A stretch of 64,000 bases of DNA, taken from positions 40,271-104,270 of the forward strand of contig QNGE01001269.1 of NCBI GenBank assembly GCA_008508345.1. Reading direction: 5' to 3'. Below are positions 34,200 through 46,899 of the stretch, one piece after another; positions within the stretch are counted from its first letter, which is position 1; every line of letters begins with the position of its first letter. Origin of the DNA: Paragonimus westermani. Its lineage: Eukaryota > Platyhelminthes > Trematoda > Plagiorchiida > Troglotrematidae. The translations under genes were made by a program, and so were the position numbers. The notes beneath the pieces were generated by a model. That model saw only the letters and a program-made list of their open reading frames with translations, was not told the DNA's origin and ran no database searches.

Positions 34200-35500
34200 T
34201 TCGAGGTAGCTGAGCTGTGGTTCTTCACCAAGTGGGGGCACTAGGTCCAGTCAGGCAGCCGGATTGCGCGGTGTTTATTTGGGTCATGGGAACTGAAAGA
34301 AATGTCAGCAAGATTGGAGGTGTAAGAGTGCCCGGTCTTTTTAAAGCACAGCTTGGGGGAAGTGGTGTAGCCTCAAAGGCTAACTCACGAGCGTGGGCCA
34401 CACCAACCTTTGTGGTTATGGATGAAAATGTCTAATCGTTTGGCATCTGTAGTGATTATAGATCAGCGTTAAATCTGGAACTAAGAAGAGGCGCAGCGAC
34501 GACTAATGCTTCCGAAGATTTTGTGAATACCCTCAATGTTGGCAGTGTTCTCAAAAATTGAAGCGACAAACGCGTTCTTACCGATTCTATTGGAGTACAG
34601 TCCCAAGACCACTACTACGATCACTACAAATTAGGGAGTTATTGATACAGTATTCCGGCGCTTGGATTACACTTTCCAGCTGGAATGGATCAGGCTGCGA
34701 TTGGCGGAGCAATTGCCGGTTTACTAGGAGCACGCGGTTGCCACGATGACACAATCATATAAGTAGACAACACAGAAGTGCATGATAAAGCGGTACCTTC
34801 GATTCTGGGACGATTCACAGATAAAAACATGGCCACTATGACTTTCAAGTGCGCATTTCAGGCACCAGAATTAATTCTTTCCGGCTTTACTATGTGTGAC
34901 GAAGGATACAGGCTGTACCCTGATCGGTAGAAAGCCTTGGTTGCCACTAAATCGTCAAAGAGCCAGAATGAGCTGCGATAAACTATGGGCCGTCTCATGC
35001 ACTAGATTTTTGCTGAAAGTTTCTACGGAGGAGCCAACGCTATCTGCCGTTAAATCAACGGGAACATGGCGTTGGACTCAAAATGACGGAACCCTTTCGT
35101 GGGTTTTAAAACAAGTTCTAATTAAAAGGCGGATACCAGCTTCGTTTTCTGCCTAAAGTTGCTACGCTGAGCACAAATGCATCCAATGTCGACATCAGTT
35201 CTGCCTTGGAACAGGAGTGGTATCCGATCGTTTGTACACGGCAGTTGTCGAATAAGACACGGCAGGGATATTCGTACACACAGAAGAAGGCATCAGCAAT
35301 ATACTGGGCTATCAGGATACCGCATGAGTATTTGATTGGCATTAGAATCGAGATCCCACAGACAACAGCTGTCTATAATCTTCATTTGCTCCTCACAGTT
35401 CAGTTGCGGGTTGATCAGCGGCAACGGTACGGCGATAGAGTCTGGTCCCAGCAGCACACGACTGTGAAATCATCGTACTGCTAACCAGATTCCTCGAAGA
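34200..35500 (+). pseudogene. Ty3/gypsy-type LTR retrotransposon pol remnant
   Basis: A decayed plus-strand pol region that has to be traced through all three frames. The start of reverse transcriptase is visible as AWATPTFVV (near 34395) followed by ICSDYRSALN (near 34446). A palm segment follows near 34690 (GAIAGLLGARG), then a PELILSGFT block near 34870. The RNase H part shows NASNVDISSALEQ near 35180, then GYSYTQKKASAIYWAI near 35265. This order is standard for Ty3/gypsy. The active-site YLDD box is degraded (CHDDTII near 34740), and there are many stops. Integrase, gag and LTRs were not recognised. Repeat R2 ends about 140 bp upstream and might be part of the same element, but the 42.6 kb R2 copy has no pol next to it. 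Confidence 0.75.
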
Positions 35501-35504
35501 GATA

Positions 35505-36230
35505 TTTACCGCTGTCTTTGAATTTTTCCGCTGTTGAATTTCGTTCCCCTGCCTCTCCGGCCGTTCGAATAATTCAAGAGGACTGGATCATGACAAGTGA
35601 AACTACCAGGGCACGCTAACTGCCAAGTTGGCTAGGAGTTGGCCATCGGTCAATAGGTAGAAACATCCCATAATATTCTGAAACCCAGAACAGTTTCTAG
35701 CACAGTCCGATAGTTTGTTGTACCCGTGAGACCAGTTATTCATTCCATCACCGCTACGTAAGACGGTCTTAGATGACTTGCACGAAGGTCACCTGGGCCT
35801 GTAGTTGATGGAACCACTGGCTTGACACGTGTGGGTGGCCGGGGATATACTTGGACATCAAGAGCATCGTAGTGAACTGCCACTTCTGCATTCACAAAAT
35901 GAAGACACAGCCGAAGAATTGCACATCTTGCCCGGACGGTTACTTGCCATGACAACATGTGCACGCAGACTACTGAGGGCCACTCCTCAGTAAATATTTC
36001 ATTCTTGTGTTGATCGCTTCTTATTTAAGATGGCTACATGTACTAGTTACAACCTTACCTTCTACCTCATTTACCCTACAAGCATTTCTTGAGGGTTTCA
36101 ATCACGGAGCTCCGCAGGCCTTGGAGACGGACAGCAGACCATAATTTTGTTCCGCTGAAATGAGTCAATGGCTCCACCGCATCGGGTTTCGTTACCCGCT
36201 AACGACACTTTGATGTCCATGTTCTGATTG
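35505..36230. other. no recognisable gene
   Basis: Follows the LTR-element pol remnant, where integrase would be expected, but no HHCC or DDE motif is visible. The minus ORF at 35740-35964 is unassigned. Confidence 0.35.
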
Positions 36231-36234
36231 TATA

Positions 36235-36645
36235 ATGAAAAATCTGGTGAACGTGTTCAGATCTTCTGTGGACTTCATTGTTCATAAAACATTTGCTGAA
36301 CTGGATGTGTTTCTAACTAAATTTCTGCTTCACCTCAGAATCAAAGCCCAATCCACAACAAAGGAGTTTCTATCGGTGGACTCAACCGAAGCAATACATT
36401 TTCGTGGAAGATATCCGCGACCCGCCAGAGGATCGATCGTTCACAAGCCAGAAGGCACAACGGTAGGGATTACCGACCTGTACGATGCCTCGATTCATCG
36501 GAGGCACATCGATCTGAAGCAATTCCGAAGCACTGGAAACGAAGTGATGGAGGAGGCAGTGTTAGCAATAATGTACATTATTCAACGTATACGTGAGAAG
36601 CACGCTGGATTTTGCGCGTTCATTGCAGATGATTACGGGCGATAA
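36235..36645 (+). CDS. hypothetical protein with dynein-light-chain-like C-terminus
   Basis: An ORF of 136 codons. Its last 23 residues (IIQRIREKHAGFCAFIADDYGR, then stop) closely match the end of a minus-strand segment at 41010-41095. About 15 residues are shared, including EKHAG, IAD and the final YGR-stop. Both also resemble the K-x(5)-W-x-x-I-x(4)-FG core of LC8-type dynein light chains, a family strongly expanded in flatworm tegument proteins. The LC8 fold normally continues another 25 residues (T/S-Y-V and a C-terminal strand), which are absent here. The first 100 residues match nothing I recognise. It may be a terminal exon, a degenerate paralogue or a repeat-borne ORF. Confidence 0.35.
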   Translation: MKNLVNVFRSSVDFIVHKTFAELDVFLTKFLLHLRIKAQSTTKEFLSVDSTEAIHFRGRYPRPARGSIVHKPEGTTVGITDLYDASIHRRHIDLKQFRSTGNEVMEEAVLAIMYIIQRIREKHAGFCAFIADDYGR

Positions 36646-36649
36646 AAGC

Positions 36650-37840
36650 AACAAATAACTTAACAGAACCACAAACATGAAGTCTGCTGCCAATAGGGGC
36701 GTGTGAAAAAGATGATTGTAGTTCACGAAACTATGACGCAGGTAGTAAGGAGACATATAGCTCGCTTGTATCACAGATTCGGACTGAAAAATGTGATGTT
36801 ACATTAATTTACCGTTCACAAGGTTGTGTGTGGGTCGATTTTTCAAACAGCTCACCATTACTTTGAGGAGAAAGTCGAAATGCATCTTCAGGACATTTTG
36901 CCATTACGTGATGCAACTAACGTCGAGAATGACAAAATATTCGACTTTAGCGAGGGAGAAAAATAAATTCCGAAATTCGGCGAACGACTAAGCAGACTCA
37001 GCGCAGACCTTCGTCAATTGCTGGAAACCGACGAAAAGTTGAAAATCTCGCGAATCGTTCGGCCGGGAAGGGTTTTTATTTGTCCGCCTGTCGCGGAAAA
37101 TTTTGTTGCACGACGAACGTTTATAGCAGTAAGAATAAAACGCAATGTTGCGCTTATTGAGGAAATTTGGAATGATCACCTTCACTATGACTAAAAACGT
37201 GTATTCGACATTACTCGACAAATGCGTAAGGCGAAATTATTATTTTTGCTCTGGCTGTTATGGTTATTTTCGATTTACTCTGGATTTACTCAGGCATCCG
37301 AAATATTGACTTGACGATCTGATAAACCCCATGAAATGTGCGGTTCAAAACGTAGATTAGTGAGCGTACTGTGAGAAAGATGGCCTTGAAGCCGGTAACC
37401 AATAACGTTTGCATATATGCCACCTGAGGGAGGACCCAGTAGATTTGGTCAAGGACGACGTCAGCTGGGTCCGATTCACCCAGAGCTCGTTTCGATAACA
37501 CCGTTTGTGTGAAGGCTTCCGCTAATCTGACGTTGATTTTACCTGCGTGGTTTGCGAGACAATTGAGCAACCAACGTGAAGCTAGCGAACTCATACACAA
37601 TAGAAACATTAGAACGATTCCATTGTCCTACTCATGGCAAACTGAAATGACCCCACAACCTTTCCCAGGGCAATTTACAACTTGATATTCAACCTGAGCC
37701 CTGCTCGCCAACTGTCAACATGCGTACGGTTGTTTACTGAGGTTGGACGATGAAAGCCACTGGGTCACATTTCATTGGCAACCTCCTGGGCATGCAATAC
37801 CATCCCGTGCAACATTCGACATGCCTATTTGTTTGTCGAC
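36650..37840. other. no recognisable gene
   Basis: The minus ORF at 37286-37609 (107 codons, somewhat hydrophobic in its second half) is unassigned. No repeats detected. Confidence 0.35.
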
Positions 37841-37844
37841 CCTG

Positions 37845-37928
37845 CGACAGTGTACATATGTATTAAACATGCATTTGTGCATACATGTATGCATATATAT
37901 ACATACAAATACATACATATATGTAGGC
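37845..37928. repeat. degenerate ACATAT/ATACAT array 1
   Basis: Alternating purine-pyrimidine units of the type TACATATG/CATACA. Cysteine- and tyrosine-rich ORFs across it are composition artefacts. Confidence 0.75.
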
Positions 37929-38558
37929 GTTCATATTGTTCGCGGCATCCGATTCAGATTAGTCTGTAACAGTGACCGATGCCAAAGGACGTCTGCACTC
38001 AGCCATCACCGCAATTGGCTTGCGCCGCACCACTTGCGGTTCCGCCCACACATCACATATTCAGTGTGAACCTGAAGGAATAAGCCCGGGAGGTGTGTCA
38101 GTGAGACCCTTGTGTACAGTCGGCCAACGCTGGTTAGCCAGTCTATTGGCTAGCAGGAAAGGCAAGCCCATATCTCTTGGAAAGTAAGCAGAGAGAGACT
38201 ACAATGACGAGATTCAAATTCAGAGGAAGGATTTCTGGAGTGTCATGCAAGAAGCACTGCAGTACAGAAGTGCAGGTTAGTGCAAAGAGGAGCGGATTAA
38301 TCGTCAACAACCAGACTCATGGCCGATGCAGTCATTAGCAGAAACATAATGGATAAACTGACATGACCTACCTGACCTGAGCCTGACGTCGTTACTTCGT
38401 CGGCGGTGTACTGTGAACACGTTGGTGATCAACTAATCCCAAGCAGCCAACACATTCGCAGTAGCACACATCGCAACTCCATATGGTCGTGTCACCGCCA
38501 CCCATGGCATCGAGGGTGCAAATACACACATACTTAGATTAACACACGTACTCGCCAT

Positions 38559-38935
38559 TTTATATGGACGTTTATGTTCAAACATATATATATATTTATA
38601 AATGTACACCTATACAATCATTTACGTACAGACAGGTATGTACGTTTATACACACGTGTATATGTACATACATGTACATACATGCACACATATCATCACT
38701 TGAAATATGTATAAGTTTATACTGGTACATACATAATACATATATATCGATAAACATACACGTACGCATGATTAAGTGTACATAAATATATACATGTCTT
38801 TACATACATATGTGTAAACGATACGCATAAATGTGTGTACATATATACATTTCTGTATTTACATATATATTATATACACGTATATATATGTATTTATGTA
38901 TTTGTACCTACATATATACATGCATGAACGCTTAA
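38559..38935. repeat. degenerate ACATAT/ATACAT array 2
   Basis: About 375 bp of irregular TATATA, TACATA and GTATAC units, open in several frames by composition only (for example 38564-38785 and 38833-39054). Same sequence type as the arrays at 37.85 and 39.9 kb. Confidence 0.8.
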
Positions 38936-38939
38936 AAAC

Positions 38940-39885
38940 CTATATCCATACAGCACACTGCTCGCTGAGATATGCCAGTATCCCGCCTGTTTGGGCGGAC
39001 AATGAGGAAGGTGTTGAAAACAAATATCTCAAGGAACCATTATCCCCGAAGTAAAAATCTATCAGCTTCAGTTTGAAATCTGTAATAATCTTCTCGGCGT
39101 TTCTTTGAATGAACTCGTAAATTAGGACATTATTAATTGGTAATCCGTCGCGGTCGCTGAGGTAGTTGTCAAAGAGTTCGGATGGTTTTACTTTTACTTA
39201 TGAGTGCGCCGCGGTTAGCCTGTACTGTGCATTCAACTGTGCTGCTTAGGAAGAGTGTTTTCAGACAGATATTTTGCTTTCGTTTTATCTGTTATTTACG
39301 GAGATACAGAATATCAAACACACCCACAAAACTCGTATTATTAGGGTTGATGTTCGAATTTTGTACAAATCCAAGAAGCCATACTCAGGTCACCCAGCAG
39401 GATCTGGCAAGTGTTCGTATATTATTTTATGCCAAAAAAGAATATTGTAAGGTTGTTACGTTTCGGTTTGCACTATCTGGATAACTTATGGGTATAAGCC
39501 GTTTCTTACCCATCGCTGCAACTTTTTGTCACCTAGTTTCATTTTCTTTTCCTTTGTGTGTTACGGTTTCCGGTGGGCCATATGAAATTAATGGGGCTGG
39601 CGGCGAAGCGAATATGACAATTGTGTGGGACAGGTTCAATTGCGCAACATGTGGAGGCGTCCGATAGATAATGATGTAGAAAGATAAAGTATAGTTTCGC
39701 TTCATTTCTCGAACTTTTTTGAAAATCAGTTAGGGGGCCTGGGAAGTTTTGGAGTGTTTTGAAGATGAATAGCGAAATTGATTTTAGTGGAATCACCGAA
39801 TTCGCAAGGGCCAAGAAATGGTTGTTTGCAGATTATTTAGATTGTCCGCCCTTGCCCACGCGGACCCCTCACCGCTTTGCTACCT
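38940..39885. other. no recognisable gene
   Basis: Unique-looking AT-rich sequence between two ATAC-type arrays. Short ORFs on both strands have no motif. Confidence 0.35.
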
Positions 39886-39889
39886 GGGT

Positions 39890-40130
39890 GTATGTACACG
39901 CATATATAGACATATACACGCATACAAATGTGTATACATGTACGTTTGTAAGCGTTTATACACACATATATACGTATATAAGCAGTTGTTACGTCCAATA
40001 CATATATACGTATGTAAGCACATGTTCGCATATTGTTGCCGATATTTTCCCGTACCCGTCACATTTATTATATCCGTGGTGTACATACGTATATACGCGT
40101 TATGCAAATATCATATATATACATTACACA
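39890..40130. repeat. degenerate ACATAT/ATACGT array 3
   Basis: Irregular ATATACGTATG and CATATATAC units. ORFs on both strands across it (39759-40145 +, 39880-40107 -) reflect the repeat. Confidence 0.75.
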
Positions 40131-40134
40131 TTCA

Positions 40135-41005
40135 CCTTCTTCTGATGTACTGCCTCAGCAACCAATGGGGAAATTCGACTTAAAGGCCATTCATCGTGTT
40201 AACAAGTGTAACGCGTAACCGAAACCGGCAAGTGCGCAGAAATTGAACTTGAGTTGTGTAACGGGGCGTGCTGCAACGTTGTCGGTGTCGTGCTAGTTTG
40301 CGTTTGTGTAAGTCATGTGCACTACTTACTAGGCTTCTGACTCATGCTTGTTCATACTGCTTGCTTTCACAGGACTTTTGTTTGAAACCCTACTTCGGAA
40401 GAACGCTGTTCCCCGGTGCCTCCACGTTGCCCAAAATTTGGTCCACAGTTGCGACGGACAATCAGAGCGGAAGTGACTGGCCTGCAGGTTACAATAAGCC
40501 GTACAAATTAAGTTTCCCCAGGTATGAAGAGAGACCGGCTTCCGCGTGCAACATACCAGTGAGGAGGGAGAACAGGGGTGTGTTGGTAACCGTTTATGTG
40601 AAACACGTAACACAACTACAAAAGTAAGGAAACGGTAAGAAACGATATAGGGCATTACGTCACGGTTCGATCGTTCAAGTCAATCTCAATTGGGGCCTCT
40701 TCCTCGGCGATCGTACGAACTGCCGGCTCTGCAACACAATAGAGAGGGAGATTGATTAGCCGCAGTTTTACCTTGCATGCGTATTCCCCGGAGTGACCTT
40801 GAATTATTTGAAACGTCGACTCACACGCGACCTTGTGAAAGGTAGATTAGCGCAACATAACATTTTTTGACAGAATCTGTGGAACGAAGGAATTGTCATT
40901 TTCCAGTTGAGGAAGTGAAAGTTTTTTAAACCGCAGCCAGTTTTTCCGATTGAGCTCCTCTTGCTGGCAGAATTCATGTTTGCAGTACTGTTAGATTAAG
41001 CGTTG
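40135..41005. other. no recognisable gene
   Basis: The plus ORF at 40268-40627 (119 codons) and an overlapping minus ORF (40329-40655) lack recognisable motifs. Confidence 0.35.
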
Positions 41006-41009
41006 TTTT

Positions 41010-41095
41010 TTATCGTCCGTAATTGTCTGCGATGACCGCGTACATCCCAGCGTGCTTTTCAGAGATGCGATGAGAAATGTGGGATAATATTAGGT
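41010..41095 (-). pseudogene. dynein-light-chain-like C-terminal segment, second copy
   Basis: The minus strand encodes SHISHRISEKHAGMYAV then IADNYGR and a stop, paralleling 36577-36645 (+) to the same stop codon. Nucleotide identity continues into CGATAAAA just past the last codon. AVIADNYG fits the W-H-x-VI-x(3)-FG/YG core of LC8-like proteins. The upstream residues of the 100-codon ORF (41010-41312) do not match the other copy, so homology begins near 41095, possibly at an exon border. Confidence 0.4.
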
Positions 41096-41319
41096 GCTGG
41101 CACGCAGATGTAACACTACGGAACGTGGCGAAAACCCTGAAACCTTTCTGCAACGCTGGAAACTTTAACGGTAACTGTAAACAGCGGAAAGGGTGATAGA
41201 ATCGAGAGACCAAAATCAGTGATGAACTTGAGGAACAAAATCTAGAAAGAGACAAGACCCTAAGACATTTCAGTGAAACTATCTTGAAAACTAAAAATTC
41301 CGTATTGGACATAAATCCA

Positions 41320-42600
41320 CTATTGTCCGTTGTTAAGGCCCTACCAAAGCAAATTTCTCACTATGGATTTTGATTCCAGTTCCCACTTGTGCGATACTGT
41401 GTGACGGTGGACTACCCAGTGCTCGACCGGTGTGTCTCTTATCGGTGCTCTCCACTCAAGGGCTGTTTAAGGGACAGGAAAGAAGAAAGGTGCACAAGTA
41501 CTAGGTACAGCGGACATTAGAGCCATACTCATGCCGCGAACCAGTACAAAGTAAAAGACAAGTTTTTCCAACACTTGCCCGGCCTCCGTTAGAATGCGCC
41601 TACACACGATGCTGTCAGGATGTTTTCGGGAAACTCACTCCATCAACTCACTCTCAGATGAACAGAGACGTTGAAGTAAGTGTGATGCAGTGGACCTGTG
41701 AACTTTTGACCGTGTATACCACAATCAAACTCTTTAAAGAGCGCGCACCAGAGGTGAAGGTAATTTCATACACTTCAGAAATACCCCTTTCTATATTGTT
41801 TCGTTTAATAAAAACAAGCTGAGCAATCTCAGACGGTCCCATTAAATACGGCACTTCCTGCGCCATCTCCTGCATATGACGAGCATTTGCAAATCTCCCA
41901 GAATGTTAATGCCATTCATGGGATAGTTTGACCAACTTGTTCAGATTACTCTGTATGGCGGCGAGATCTAGTTCAGTATATCACTGCCGGCGTCACCGCA
42001 CACGAGTGGTTCTGTCAATAAAGCACCTGTTGTCATTCATTCGTGGCCTCCGTGAACTGGGCGGATGATACACACGTGATAAAGCCTAAATTCTCAGTTG
42101 TCTGGTTTGCAGTTTTGCCGCCGGTCTTTGTGCGTCCGTGGCTGGATAGCACTGAGCAAGATGGGTGTTTAAAACATTTAGTAATAATCCTCATTCCAGT
42201 ATCTAGCAGCAGAATTATAGATCTCACTCTGGCGTACAACCCATATCGAAGTACTCCCAACCGGCATTATAAGTCTGCGTAAGGGTGGTATGAAATGAAC
42301 AGGTCGCCAGCAGTGTCACTACGTCCATCAGAAAGGAGATATAAACGAGGACGATTTCTAACGGTACATTCAGTGTGAAACATTTGCTACACAGCCTTCC
42401 TGCATTCACACTCTCCAGAATTCCCGTCAAAATCATCTGTATTTACCTGCAGTTTGTAGGCGATACCACTGCTTTGTGTCTCCTGACAATCTGACGCGTT
42501 GCCGACGATGTGCCTCTGAATCTGATAGCGGTGGTGTATGTCAATCAGACCCGAGTAATTCACCTGAGCGAGCTTTCTAAATAGTTCGCGTTGAACAGCA
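41320..42600. other. no recognisable gene
   Basis: Short ORFs only. No repeat shared with the rest of the window was detected before R2 begins at about 42605. Confidence 0.35.
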
Positions 42601-42604
42601 TTTT

Positions 42605-43080
42605 GGATCGTTCGCTAACGATTCAAGTTCACACTGAGTTACGCGTAATGTTTCGATCCGGTAAATTCCTCTCAAGATTCAACGACAGACACAATCTGTC
42701 CTCGAAACGGTTAATTAGAGGGCGCTCGAAACAGCTGGATTCAATACGGTACTAATTGAATCAGTGTACAAGAAAACTGGGTCTCTCACCTTAAATGTAA
42801 AAATCTTCAGAAATGAAAGAAAGAAATTGCCTGTACAACAAATCGACAACCATGCACCGATCAATAATGGTGGACGATAAAACGGGTTGAGCTCGCTCAA
42901 ACAAATGGCCATTGGTTGGGTCAGAGCAATAAGACTGTTCGTGCATCGAGAAACTGTGAGAATTATAAGTTACTCTGGAAAGAATACCCTAGAAAAATGT
43001 CTAATTTCGGCATTCAGAAGTTCACAGGGCTCGGACTAAATAGGGATAAGGGAAACGGTCAAAGTAGGTGATGTGAGAAC
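42605..43080 (+). repeat. dispersed repeat R2, copy 2 (contiguous)
   Basis: The uninterrupted version of the repeat split at 32.2-34.1 kb. It ends near 43080, just after TAATTTCGGC-T-CAGAAGTT. No long ORF or terminal inverted repeat was recognised. Confidence 0.6.
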
Positions 43081-43084
43081 AAAG

Positions 43085-44900
43085 ATAAGCAACGTATCTT
43101 ATTTAGGGAAAAAAGCAAAGCGTTGTTCCATCTTTCAACATCAATCAAAGCCCAGCAATCTCAAGATAACGCAAAAGATCTTGACAAAATGAACAAACAT
43201 CGAGAGTGCTATCTCAGCCAGCCTTTATCGTTCAGTGATGGGTGCCCAGCTGCGGATTGGTATCGTGGAGCGACCCTCTCGGCAGTCGCGTTGAATACTA
43301 CCAACAAAGTTGCGGTAGCCCTTAATACTTCCTGCGATCAAAGCAGCGTGGCAGTCGATGAAATTTCTCCCAAGTGACATCACTCACCACCCTGAGAACA
43401 GGCGTCGCATTAATATTACCTCGACCATTGGGCACTAGACTCATGGAGATAGACGGCCGAAGCAATAAGGTGAGGGTCTCAGCAAGCTGCACGGCTGAAT
43501 TATTCGAGAGGCTCACGGAAGTTCTACTAGAACTGCGACAGCTACTCCTGATTAGTCGAAGCTTCTCAAATTAACCGCAGGTAAATCAAGCACCGATATA
43601 CTACAGCATACCAGGAAAGAGGTTGCAGTTGGTGAAATTAAAGGTACTGGCAAAAATCTGCTAATGTGGAAACATGTAAAACTCTGGTACCTCCAGCATA
43701 TGAACTGAAAACTTCACTAAGACCCATGAATTTTGGTACCGGTATCACTGTTTTTGGAGTTAACGATGTGTACGAAAGGAAATATATTGTTCTGCTGATT
43801 AGACGTATAGTTCTGGCGACATTACTGTGCACTTCAAAGAAGCTAAATCTAGATTATGTGCCTATATATATTTCATTCACTGATGTAGGCAGTTAGTTCC
43901 CTGAGAAAATATGGAAAAGTTGAGGCAGTCCTATTTTAGCCACTAAAACAGTAAAATAGGCGAATGCCAATCTTTTCCATCGGACGGAATATTGTTTTTT
44001 TACATGGCTGAGGGAGGTCATACCAAAAAATAAAACGCACGCAGAAACCGTGGAGTGTTTAGGGGTATGTATGTCTAGTTCGTGCTTCCTACATTTGATG
44101 GAGACGAACGAGTGTGCATGAGTGTATCTGAATGGGGAAAGCGAAGCTACCTTTATTTACTTGAGAGACTCATGCACTGGAGGGACACTGAAACAAGCGC
44201 ACCTCTTTAACCTCTCATTATCCTCCAAGGCCAACAGAAAGTGTATCACTAGACAGGTCGTGTATGAAAGATGAGTATGATGTATCCTTAACGTCTTAGA
44301 TAGAAGCTTATCTGACCTCTCTTGTGTTTCTTATCAATTTTGTCTACACGTTAAGCCAATTGTACGTAGCGGTCACTGGTGCAAACGCATATCGCAATCT
44401 TAGGCGGTATTCATAGGATTTCAATCGGACAGAACAGCTACTAGTGTGGAAGCGTAGCTTAAGTTAACTAAAGACAGCATAGTTGCGTCAATTTCGCAAT
44501 CATTTGTAAGGTCGAAGGGTGGCGGTTTTATCCCCCGGATGAGACAAAACAGTAAATGCGTGTAATAATGAATTACGGTATACTATACCATTTTCTACAC
44601 TTCCGTATGAGTCAGGATGAAGAGCAGTTTAACAATCACCTACCCCGGCTTCAGTTGCCAGCAAATGATCGTCCGAAGAAGTAACTAGAACTGAAGTCTG
44701 TTCAATGTGGATATGGCCCGAAGACGCTTCTCAGCGAACAACAGATTTTCGATAGTTGTCTGTGGGTAATCCTGGTTTGGGGTCCACGAAGTCCAGGGCG
44801 ATTTACTATTCAGTGTTCGTAATGAGGTACTTCGTCCAAAGCTGAATAAATTATCCATTCGTTCGTCACTATTATGGTCCCAGGCTGAAGGTGAGATATG
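43085..44900. other. no recognisable gene
   Basis: ORFs at 43123-43377, 43374-43574 and 43666-43896 (+) lack known motifs. The rest is AT-rich with no repeats found. Confidence 0.35.
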
Positions 44901-44904
44901 AATA

Positions 44905-44990
44905 ATGAGACCTGCTTACTCGGATGTGATTTGGATGGTGGATAATAATATGGACCTGTCTCGTTTGTTCCCCTGGCAAAACATCATGAA
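44905..44990 (+). pseudogene. possible Penelope-type reverse transcriptase fragment
   Basis: The peptide YSDVIWMVDNNMDLSRLF (near 44917-44970) aligns with the catalytic region of the 29 kb Penelope copy, YMEDIICVVDETMDLNCLF, sharing Y, D, I, VD, MDL and LF at the same spacing. The similarity is short and does not extend clearly downstream, so this is a tentative remnant. Confidence 0.35.
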
Positions 44991-44999
44991 AGCCTTCGG

Positions 45000-46895
45000 C
45001 ACTTCCATTTCTATACAACTAGGTACCCAGGGCTTCGGAGAACGGCAACCACAATGGAACCTCCTTTCCAAGAACGTTGAGTCACCTCTTCCGACGATAG
45101 AGTAAGTTCTGTCCATTTCGAGAATTCCATTGACTTTGCCATGATACCGGCGTTGTTTCTGTAACTTATGTCACATTCTGATGGAACTCACTTTGCTCAG
45201 TGCAGAGCGTACGCAACAATGTATGTTAAGGATTGCTTCGAAACTTACCTTCACTGTAGTCGCTGCGAACGACATGCTCTACATGAACGCCCAAAGTATC
45301 GAGATCATGAATACTCCCCTAAGCGTGAGACTTGTATAGAGGAATGTGGAGCCGTTCGAGCGTATTCATGCCGTTTACGTGATTCACATTTTCACTGAAG
45401 GATGTCCGTGACGAAACCTTCCTTTAGCAAAGCAGCGGGAACGCGGCATACGCAGCCTATGCGATCACTTAATACATCATCACCTTGAACTGCAAACATA
45501 CTTTGCCCGCACTGTGAATAGGTCTCAACGTTTGTCCGGAACCCCTCCCTCCAAAGTACGTATGAGACTAAAGCAGTGGGCCTGGCCGATCCGCCCTCCA
45601 ACATGCGACGATGATGGTGGAATGCGTCGGTTCGGGCCTCACTGATAATCCGTGTGCTGGAAACCTCGAAACTCCTGTGACGGCGCTCTGGGATAGTAGG
45701 AAGGAACATGAAGGTGTGAAAAGTTGGAAAACCTGCCGGCAGTCACCGGTGACGTCTGCAGCTAGCAAAAACAAAACAGCACTCATCGAACCAGTCTAGT
45801 AACAGGCTACATCAAACACATTCTTTTCATCTGCTACCTGCCCACACCATTTTTGATCTATTTAGGTGAGCCCACTCTGTGTATAGAACGTTTACATACA
45901 GCCACCTGCACGGGTCAGACAAACCACGTAGCGGAGCCTTCAGAGAGTATTCACAAATGTTTACTTAGCTATTCATTTTGCTGAACTGCAGAGAATGTTG
46001 TCGAACTCGGACTGCGCCAGTTTCGCTGGATTGTCATATCCCTCCGTTTCCCAGTTTACGACAGCCCTTTGTAAAGTCGCCTCCGTTTTCAATTTAGACA
46101 CGTTTCTGACCTGACCACTTTTAACAGTATGTCGATAAGATACCATATTTTTGGAGAAAATCATGCCATCCACCAGATGTATCTCCGTGATGTGGCCCAC
46201 TGTCATTATATTGCACCCCGGAACTGTGTTATTCAGCTACATTTGCAGGCAAGTTTTACTGCTTGTCGTGCTGTATCATCGGCGTCTGTATGAATCATTT
46301 CAAACTGTGTACATTGGTGGTGCCCGGTCGATTGTGCCTCTCATTAGCGCTGTAAGGACTGTTTACATTGACAAACTATAATGAATGTATCTTCATAGTA
46401 GGCTCCACTGACACTTGCTCAAGGCCTCTGTGTTCAGATAAACCCTCTGGTTGTCCTACTTCAAACCGAGGGCGGTGGGCTTGATTTTCGCACTTAGTGG
46501 AACTCACCAGCGGCGCATTTTTTAATCCTACTGAATGTTGCGTCCTGGCCCTCATGTCTGAAAGACTAAGCTGCTAACCACAGCGCCGGCAACCTCACAA
46601 CAGGAGTTACTGAGAATTCATGACGGGACAGCGGACGGTAGCTTTGCTTGAAAACTACTCGGATTTTTCAGAAATTTTTATCCGCAGGCAACCTGTAAGC
46701 TGTTTTGTTTGTATGCCTCAAAATGAGTGATTATTAGGAGATATAAGTAATTTCTTGTGGCTAGCCGTCCTAATCTAGTGCGTCCAATTAGGGCGAAACC
46801 TTCTCAATTCCGACGATGTTTCCTGATAAAAGTGTTCTAGAAAACGAAGGTTTTGGACATCATAAGCCCAATTCATGGATGATGCTTTTATTGAC
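45000..46895. other. no recognisable gene
   Basis: Opposed ORFs at 45168-45398 (+) and 45392-45709 (-) and several shorter ones are unassigned. No repeat match in the window. Confidence 0.35.
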
Positions 46896-46899
46896 CACT

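Noticed and set aside
38564..40145. Tyr/Cys/His-rich ORFs of 70-130 codons.
   Set aside because: They are translations of ATAC-type simple repeats, open on both strands.
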